Shown in pieces: positions 1 to 5,034 of a DNA stretch of 5,034 nucleotides. Each line of letters opens with the position of its first letter. The stretch's first letter is position 1. This stretch comes from Balneolaceae bacterium (GTDB lineage Bacteria > Bacteroidota > Rhodothermia > Balneolales > Balneolaceae), in NCBI GenBank assembly GCA_007117235.1, contig SKGY01000100.1, forward strand, positions 1-5,034, in the 5' to 3' direction. Below the pieces are notes generated by a model, which saw only the letters and a list, made by a program, of their open reading frames with translations, did no database searches and had not been told where the DNA came from. The translations under genes and the position numbers were made by a program.

Positions 1-3000
1 GAAGCAGATCTTACATCATCAATCACATTACATTCACTTGCCATCGAGGCAAATGGGTTTGACGGACAAACACTATTGGGTTTAGATGAAGCGCTATCGT
101 TCGGGCAATTTAGATTTGAGGGATCAGGAGATCTTCTGTTAGAAAACCCTGAACTTTCAGATTGGGAAGGTGGATTGAATTTGTCTGAATTTATGGCGGT
201 CGGTTATGAATTCAATCAATTTAACTCAGAGTATTCGGTGAGAGGAGGAGAGTTCAATTTTAGTGGTGCAGTTCAATACAACGGTGAACAAATCAATACT
301 TCTATTGCAGCAGCAAATATTTGGGATGAAATACCTGCGTGGCAAGTTGAGCTTAATGCGAATCAGATAAATCTTGCTACATGGACCAAAGATCCGGCAC
401 TTGACAGTCAACTAAATATAAATTCGATAACTGAAGGGGAAGGCTTTAATATTGATGATCTGACGGTATCAAGTAGCATTAATATCAGTGATGGAAGATT
501 TGGTGATCAATCATTTTCACAAGTAACGTTTAATGGCAGTCTGAACAGTTCATCGATTTACGGATTATTAACAGCTAAACTGGTTGAAAGCGAATTGCTT
601 GCAGACTTTATGCTGAATAACTGGCAAGAAGAAACCCCTGATTACGAATTCGATATTGAATTAAATAAGTTCAATAGTGCTGAATTGGTCGGTTTAGAAG
701 ATTTACCTACTCATCTCAATGGTAAACTGACAGGAAGGGGAGTGTCTTTCGATCCGGAGTCACTTCAACTCTTTGCTGAAGCTTCATTTGATTCGAGTTT
801 TGTGAATGGTGAAGAGATTCAAACATTACGAGCAAGCTTATCAGTTCAAAATGCCGTACTCACAGTTGATGATGCCTTACTCGAAAGCCCAATTGCAGAT
901 GCATCTTTCTCAGCAAGGCAACATATCTTCGAAATGAATAACCCTGATAACAGACTCGACTTTTTTGCCTCAATTAAAGATTTGCAACCATTAGCACAGC
1001 TATTTGGATTTGAAGTTCTTCAATCACAAGGTGATATAGAAGGTCGATTATCGGTGGGTGAAACTGGGGTTTTACGGTTTGACAGCAGGTTAGAACTGGA
1101 GGACACTGTTGCCGACTCACTATTTTTGTCTGAAAAGATTACAGGAAACCTGACAGCATATCTATACGAAGAGCCCGAAGTGGATGTTGATGTCGACGTT
1201 TTAAAACCAACTATTTCTGGTGTTGCTGTTCAGGATATTAATCTGAAAACACGTGCTACTATTGGTGAATTAGAACAGTTTGGAACAGTAGGGATCAATG
1301 TGGTGAACGATGAAGATAGTTCAGTGCGACATGAAGGTGAGTTTAGGATATCTCCTGACAGGGTTTTATTAAAGACCAATCAGTTCAGTATTACTACAGG
1401 CTTAAGGACACTATCACTCGTAAACTCTTTTGATACAACTTTAGAGGATGGCGTCGTAAAAATGGACACACTATCTGTTCAAAGCTCTGAAGGTGATGCT
1501 TATTTAAGATTGTGGGTTCCGCACCTCGATTCATTAAAACAGCAAATAGGTTTACAAGCAAATGAGTTAAACCTTGGTGCAGTTCAATCTATTGTGATGG
1601 AAGAACCGATTTTTGAGGGTCTTCTGTCGGGAAGTGTAGAACTGGATAATGATCCTGAGTATTTGACAGTTAAAGCGTCAGGAGTATTATCAGATTTTAT
1701 ATATGAATCGGGCAGCTTAGATATTTTCGAATTCGAGATCAATCTGGCTGACGAATGGCTTGAGGGGAGCGTGAACGCTATACAAGAAGGTGAGAATCTT
1801 TTTGCGGGGTCGATAAAAGTTCCATTCTTGCCGGGTGATCCGATGACGTTTGATAGTGAATTTTTTGATCGTGAGATTGAAGGCAGTTTTCAACTGTTTG
1901 AAACAGACATCTCCTATTGGCTAAGCTTCATACCGGATAATAATATTCAAGAGACAGAGGGTATAATAAGCATAAAGACTCAACTCAGTGGCATGGCAGG
2001 AAGCCCACAACTTGATGGTAATTTAATCATCAAAGAGGCACTGCTTTCAGGCATTAGTGTTGACTCACTTGGATTTGATATGCTCTATGTTCACGAAACT
2101 GAAGAAATTGAGTTTGAAGGGTTTGTTGTTTCATTAGAGCGACCCATTATAGATTTTGATGCAAGAGTGCCATTTAAGGTTGATCTAAGACAAGCTGAAG
2201 TTCTGCTACCCGGTGATGAGGACAGTGTTAACGTTAATCTGAGAACAGAAGATTTTGATCTGGCACTGTTTAATGATTTTGTGGATAGAGACGTTATCAG
2301 ACAGTTAAGTGGTAAACTAAACGGAAATGTATCGCTTAACGGAAGAATTGCAGATCTGCAGCCAACTGGCAGAATGGAGCTTTCAAATGGTTCAATGAGA
2401 ATCGTACCTGCAGGAATAACACTTACTGAAATTGGATCGATTATCAACTTTGAGCCAGATCGAATTCAACTTCAACAATACTCAATGAGGAGTGGTCCGG
2501 GACGAATAAGAGCATCAGGCTTTGTAGAGATTAAAAACTTAGTACCCGGTAATATCGAGCTGGATATCAGGGGCAACCAATTCAGAGCTGCAAATACATC
2601 AGATTATAATGCTACTGTAGATTTGTCTGCCGGACTGAGAGGTACATTTCTTGAACCCAGGTTAAATGGAAATCTTACATTTTTAAATGGATTTGTTAAC
2701 CTGCAAAATTTTGGTGAACGGGCAATTGAAGATGTACAGCTTGATGATGAAGAAGAACCGGAACCAATCGATTTTTATGACGCAATGGCCATTGAAATGA
2801 ATGTCCAGTTCACAAGACAATTCTTTATAAGAAATCGTCAATTTCTGGATATGGAAATTGAGCTTGGCGGTGATGTAGATCTCCTGAAAGAGTCTTATGG
2901 AGAGCTTCAGATGTTTGGCTCAGTTGAGGGTGTTCGAGGATACGCCAGGCCGCTGGGCAAAAATTTTGTTCTTGATGAAGCATTAATCTCATTCTTTGGC

Positions 3001-3537
3001 CCAATAGACAACCCTGAATTGAATGTACGAACCCGATTTGAACCACCGCAGGCACAAAGTGATGTAAGAATATTTTATGTGATTGAAGGTACTGTTCAGT
3101 CGCCCGATTTCAGGTTTGAGAGTGAACCCCAGCTCGAGCTTCAGGATATAATCAGCTATACACTATTTGGGAAGCCATTCTATGAGCTTGAATCGTGGGA
3201 ACAGGTTGTGGCTGGGTCAGGTGGCGGGCCATCTGCTACAGATTTTGCCCTTGATGTACTGCTTGACCGCGTTGAGATGATTGCGTCACAACGCCTTGGC
3301 ATCGACGTGGTTCAAATCGACAACTCGAGATCCGGTTCAAACAGCACAACTTCAATTACTACAGGCTGGTATCTTAACAGAAGAACTTTTTTTGCGATAT
3401 TAAACGAAATCAACAGCACCCGGCCTAAAACACTGTTTTTGATTGAATACATGCTTACTGACAACCTTGAGCTGATATTGTTACAGGGTGATGACTCTAG
3501 AGAAGGTGTTGACTTGAGATGGAAATTCGATTACTAA
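1..3537 (+). CDS. tamB: TamB/DUF490-family translocation and assembly protein, 5'-truncated by window
   Basis: Frame 1 is open from base 1 to the TAA at 3535-3537, giving 1178 visible residues. The start is upstream: no stop precedes base 76 and the protein there is already in mid-domain, so the TTG at 76 is not a credible start. Composition is that of an extended beta-rich envelope protein, with few cysteines and no internal membrane span. TamB hallmarks cluster at the C-terminus: GKLNGNVSLNG (from residue 771), LRGTFLEPRLNGNL (879-892), ISFFGPIDNPELNV (996-1009), YTLFGKPF (1053-1060) and a terminal LRWKFDY. An acidic run (DDEEEPEP) lies at about 915-922. TamB proteins are inner-membrane-anchored AsmA-like proteins that span the periplasm and work with the BamA-type TamA in outer-membrane protein assembly and/or phospholipid transport. 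The missing N-terminus should carry the membrane anchor. The visible part alone nearly equals whole E. coli TamB (about 1259 aa), so this is a long member. The symbol denotes family, not proven orthology. Confidence 0.9.
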   Translation, partial: EADLTSSITLHSLAIEANGFDGQTLLGLDEALSFGQFRFEGSGDLLLENPELSDWEGGLNLSEFMAVGYEFNQFNSEYSVRGGEFNFSGAVQYNGEQINTSIAAANIWDEIPAWQVELNANQINLATWTKDPALDSQLNINSITEGEGFNIDDLTVSSSINISDGRFGDQSFSQVTFNGSLNSSSIYGLLTAKLVESELLADFMLNNWQEETPDYEFDIELNKFNSAELVGLEDLPTHLNGKLTGRGVSFDPESLQLFAEASFDSSFVNGEEIQTLRASLSVQNAVLTVDDALLESPIADASFSARQHIFEMNNPDNRLDFFASIKDLQPLAQLFGFEVLQSQGDIEGRLSVGETGVLRFDSRLELEDTVADSLFLSEKITGNLTAYLYEEPEVDVDVDVLKPTISGVAVQDINLKTRATIGELEQFGTVGINVVNDEDSSVRHEGEFRISPDRVLLKTNQFSITTGLRTLSLVNSFDTTLEDGVVKMDTLSVQSSEGDAYLRLWVPHLDSLKQQIGLQANELNLGAVQSIVMEEPIFEGLLSGSVELDNDPEYLTVKASGVLSDFIYESGSLDIFEFEINLADEWLEGSVNAIQEGENLFAGSIKVPFLPGDPMTFDSEFFDREIEGSFQLFETDISYWLSFIPDNNIQETEGIISIKTQLSGMAGSPQLDGNLIIKEALLSGISVDSLGFDMLYVHETEEIEFEGFVVSLERPIIDFDARVPFKVDLRQAEVLLPGDEDSVNVNLRTEDFDLALFNDFVDRDVIRQLSGKLNGNVSLNGRIADLQPTGRMELSNGSMRIVPAGITLTEIGSIINFEPDRIQLQQYSMRSGPGRIRASGFVEIKNLVPGNIELDIRGNQFRAANTSDYNATVDLSAGLRGTFLEPRLNGNLTFLNGFVNLQNFGERAIEDVQLDDEEEPEPIDFYDAMAIEMNVQFTRQFFIRNRQFLDMEIELGGDVDLLKESYGELQMFGSVEGVRGYARPLGKNFVLDEALISFFGPIDNPELNVRTRFEPPQAQSDVRIFYVIEGTVQSPDFRFESEPQLELQDIISYTLFGKPFYELESWEQVVAGSGGGPSATDFALDVLLDRVEMIASQRLGIDVVQIDNSRSGSNSTTSITTGWYLNRRTFFAILNEINSTRPKTLFLIEYMLTDNLELILLQGDDSREGVDLRWKFDY

Positions 3538-3541
3538 ATGC

Positions 3542-4480
3542 ATGAGTTATAGCAACTGGATAAAATTTATTCTTCTATTTGTGGTAGGCACAACCGCCGG
3601 CTACTATTTTTACACTTATGAATACCATGGAGCCGGAGCAACGCTAAACCATTTCCCATGCAATGAACCATTCACTTATTCGATCGGGCACATAGATAAT
3701 CGCTTTGGTTTGAATAAATCAGAAGTTGCAGATGCGATGACGAATGCTGCTCAATTATGGTCAGATGCACTGGGAACTACAGTTGCGGTATCATCTGAAA
3801 ATTCTATGATCACCGTGAATTTTGTATATGATGATCGTCAGCAAAATGTTGATGGCGAAATGCGATTCAGGGAGAGAATAAATTCAGAACAAACTCTATT
3901 AACACAGATGCAGCGTGCTTTCGATCAAAAAAGAGATCGGTTTGAACAGCGATCTGCCGCATATGTACAGCTTGCCGAACAAACAACAACAGAGCTGAAC
4001 AGGCTTAATGAATGGGTTAGCAGTAAAAATGAAGCAGGCGGATTCTCAGAGAATGATGTTACCGTTTTTGAGGAGAGAAAGAGGAGTGTTGAATCGATGC
4101 AGCAGCGTGTTCTAAATGAAAGACGGGAATTGGATCGGATCGCATTAGAAATAAATCGGGAGTTAGAGCAACTGAATAGAAGAGTTGAAGAGAGCAATAG
4201 ATTAATTGACGAGTACAATAAGGCGTATTCCGGGGAAAGTAGATTCACTAAAGCTACATTTCAACGTATTGGAACAGGTGGTGTAATTACAGTTAATACA
4301 TTTATGAGTAAAAACGAGCTTACCTTAATTCTTGCTCATGAACTTGGTCACGCCCTGGGTTTGAATCATGTATCAAATCCAAAATCTATAATGTATAGCC
4401 GGATGGGAGAGCAAGAGAGATTTCCATTATTGCAACCGACAGCAGAAGATTTAGACGCCCTCAGGGCGCTTTGCGATTAG
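3542..4480 (+). CDS. Membrane-anchored matrixin-type zinc metalloprotease with coiled-coil insertion
   Basis: A 312-residue protein. Residues 7-25 form one hydrophobic segment (signal anchor or uncleaved signal peptide), so the rest should face the periplasm. Residues 45-97 look like the start of a metzincin domain (TYSIG strand, helix to about 78, strand ITVNFVYDDRQ). Residues 104-229 are charged, Glu/Arg/Gln/Asn-rich and predicted helical coiled coil. The catalytic half follows: edge strand GVITVNTF (247-254), then HELGHALGLNH with zinc ligands His266, His270, His276 and general base Glu267, then the Met-turn SIMY (Met284). The protein ends at Cys-Asp; its only two cysteines are Cys40 and Cys311. 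The ATG lies 4 nt after the tamB-like stop with no strong Shine-Dalgarno, which suggests translational coupling; an ATG at 3538 hits a stop after four codons. Proteolysis is well supported by the intact metzincin signature; the substrate is unknown. Confidence 0.9.
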   Translation: MSYSNWIKFILLFVVGTTAGYYFYTYEYHGAGATLNHFPCNEPFTYSIGHIDNRFGLNKSEVADAMTNAAQLWSDALGTTVAVSSENSMITVNFVYDDRQQNVDGEMRFRERINSEQTLLTQMQRAFDQKRDRFEQRSAAYVQLAEQTTTELNRLNEWVSSKNEAGGFSENDVTVFEERKRSVESMQQRVLNERRELDRIALEINRELEQLNRRVEESNRLIDEYNKAYSGESRFTKATFQRIGTGGVITVNTFMSKNELTLILAHELGHALGLNHVSNPKSIMYSRMGEQERFPLLQPTAEDLDALRALCD

Positions 4481-4579
4481 ATTTCCTGTTTTTTCCATTC
4501 CTATTTACTGCAAAATTAAAGTCTCTAGCTGGCTCAACTAGAAAGATCTGCTAGTGATAGTCGTCAATTCCATGCAGTA

Positions 4580-4606
4580 AGCATAAGTTATTAATCATCT
4601 TATGCT
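4580..4606. repeat. 8-bp perfect inverted repeat, 11-nt spacer
   Basis: AGCATAAG at 4580-4587 is repeated as its exact reverse complement CTTATGCT at 4599-4606. An outer imperfect pairing is possible between CAATT (4565-4569) and AATTG (4610-4614). No T-run follows, so it does not look like an intrinsic terminator. It could be a regulator binding site, an mRNA 3'-end stabilising hairpin, or chance in AT-rich DNA. Confidence 0.5.
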
Positions 4607-4611
4607 GTCAA

Positions 4612-4639
4612 TTGTAAATAAAATGTAAATGTATATATT
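4612..4639 (+). promoter_or_regulatory. Possible promoter of the anti-sigma ATPase gene
   Basis: TTGTAA (4612-4617) and TATATT (4634-4639), separated by 16 nt, resemble -35 and -10 boxes of the general sigma-70 pattern. The implied leader to the ATG at 4798 is about 150 nt. If the host is of the Bacteroidota type, its promoters follow a different consensus (TTG and TAnnTTTG), and no good match to that was found. Treat this as a weak candidate. Confidence 0.2.
4613..4630 (+). repeat. TGTAAAT direct repeat pair, 11-bp period
   Basis: TGTAAAT occurs at 4613-4619 and again at 4624-4630, and a related TGTATAT begins at 4630. The 11-bp spacing is about one helical turn, as expected for a protein binding one face of the DNA. 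The sequence is of low complexity, so chance is a real alternative. Confidence 0.35.
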
Positions 4640-4797
4640 AAGATGGTTAATCAATAGATATGAGGTATGAGAGATTAACAAAAATTTTAGGGAAGTTGAA
4701 GTATAAGAGAAGTGAAAAAAGATGCATGAAGTGAGGGCAGAGTAACGCTTACATGTATAGTAGTAGTTTAGGGGATTATCTAAATATGCCTTGGTGA

Positions 4798-5034
4798 ATG
4801 AAGAGCAGAGATGGATTTAAAAAAGACAGAAATGAGCTTCAAAATATTTTCAGCTTTTTGGAGGAGTTTTGGGCAGTCAACTCTTTGGACGAAAAAACAA
4901 GGTCAGAAATTGAATTATCCGTGGAAGAACTGTTCATGAACATGGTCAGACACAATCCGGACCAAAACTCACCGGTTCAATTATCTGTGGAAAAACATAC
5001 TGACAAAATAGAAGTGGTAATTTCAGATGAAGAA
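4798..5034 (+). CDS. RsbW/SpoIIAB-like anti-sigma factor ATPase (HATPase_c_2 family), 3'-truncated by window
   Basis: The frame from ATG 4798 stays open to the window end, giving 79 residues. A TGA lies immediately upstream in frame (4795-4797), so this is the most upstream possible ATG. The core is a GHKL N-box: IELSVEELFMNMVRH, with Glu44 as likely catalytic base and Asn48 as Mg-ATP ligand (E-x3-N spacing). A beta strand pair follows (VQLSVEKH, KIEVVISDEE), ending at Asp77, which should begin the G1 box. The N-box position is close to that in SpoIIAB and RsbW (about residues 46-50), which supports the start. Such proteins bind and sequester a sigma factor, or another partner, and phosphorylate a STAS-domain antagonist. 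Upstream there is no clear Shine-Dalgarno. An overlapping ATG at 4811 is in another frame and ends at a stop near 4920. The C-terminal half with the remaining ATP-binding motifs is outside the window, so whether it is a stand-alone kinase or a fusion is unknown. Confidence 0.82.
   Translation, partial: MKSRDGFKKDRNELQNIFSFLEEFWAVNSLDEKTRSEIELSVEELFMNMVRHNPDQNSPVQLSVEKHTDKIEVVISDEE

Larger units (their letters stand above)
4481..4797. other. Intergenic region between the metalloprotease and the anti-sigma ATPase gene
   Basis: This 317-nt AT-rich stretch holds no convincing gene. Directly after the stop it is pyrimidine-rich (4482-4507, including six T at 4489-4494). The middle has an 8-bp dyad (4580-4606) and short TGTAAAT repeats overlapping a promoter-like element. 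From about 4661 to 4745 it is roughly 75% purine on the + strand. Its length and contents suggest that the downstream gene has its own promoter rather than belonging to the tamB-protease unit. No tRNA, riboswitch or canonical intrinsic terminator was recognised. Confidence 0.7.

Noticed and set aside
226..411. 61-residue minus-strand open frame in the TamB-like gene
   Set aside because: Antisense shadow with no domain; it is rich in Cys and Ile, unlike its surroundings.
2091..2447. 118-residue open frame on the minus strand inside the TamB-like gene
   Set aside because: It lies wholly within a well-supported coding region, is Ser/Leu/Pro-rich as expected from an antisense reading, and shows no recognisable domain.
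2825..3055. 76-residue minus-strand open frame in the TamB-like gene
   Set aside because: It overlaps the conserved TamB C-terminal domain in antisense and has no recognisable feature.
3925..4248. 107-residue minus-strand open frame inside the metalloprotease gene
   Set aside because: It is antisense to the Glu/Arg-rich coiled-coil region, which gives a Ser/Leu-rich artefact; the + strand protein is clearly real.
4456..4494. GC-rich hairpin CGCCC-TCA-GGGCG near the protease stop with a T-run downstream, as an intrinsic terminator
   Set aside because: The 5-bp stem lies inside the coding sequence and the T-run (4489-4494) begins about 20 nt after it, so the two parts are not arranged as a terminator.
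4660..4734. 24-codon open frame (MRYERLTK...) in the intergenic gap
   Set aside because: Very short; its Lys/Arg-rich composition is explained by the purine-rich DNA, and there is no clear ribosome binding site or recognisable peptide family.
4764..4771. TAGTTTAG as a Bacteroidota-type -7 element (TAnnTTTG)
   Set aside because: It has one mismatch in the conserved part and no TTG at the expected upstream distance.
4811..4923. ATG at 4811 as the start of the last gene
   Set aside because: It is in a different frame from the RsbW-like reading, hits a TGA after about 40 codons and gives no recognisable protein.

Overview
The window holds three protein genes, all on the + strand, and one intergenic gap. 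It has a fairly AT-rich base composition. The first gene lacks its 5' end and the last lacks its 3' end. A very long TamB-type envelope protein shows a Gram-negative (two-membrane) cell. Weak or absent Shine-Dalgarno sequences and the TamB-like and RsbW-like gene content would fit the Bacteroidota/Balneolota/Rhodothermota neighbourhood. That placement is inference; there is no rRNA or marker gene to settle it.

Layout: (1) bases 1-3537, the C-terminal 1178 residues of a TamB/DUF490-family protein. The frame is open from the first base, so the true start lies upstream of the window. (2) bases 3542-4480, a 312-residue membrane-anchored matrixin-type zinc metalloprotease. It starts 4 nt after the TamB stop, so the two are almost certainly co-transcribed. 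Its catalytic domain is interrupted by a ~125-residue, highly charged region predicted to be a helical hairpin. (3) bases 4481-4797, a 317-nt AT-rich gap with an 8-bp dyad, short TGTAAAT repeats, a weak promoter-like element and a purine-rich leader. (4) bases 4798-5034, the first 79 residues of an RsbW/SpoIIAB-like anti-sigma ATPase (HATPase_c_2 type).

The first two genes look like a cell-envelope unit: a TamB-like protein thought to bridge the inner and outer membranes, and a protease anchored in the inner membrane and facing the periplasm. The third gene appears to be a separate transcription unit belonging to a partner-switching regulatory system. Its likely partners (STAS anti-anti-sigma factor, PP2C phosphatase) would lie downstream and are not visible. 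No mobile element, tRNA, rRNA, CRISPR array or phage feature was seen. The most interesting object is the metalloprotease with its intra-domain coiled-coil hairpin and its tight linkage to tamB; it is probably a member of a known but uncharacterised family rather than a wholly new system.
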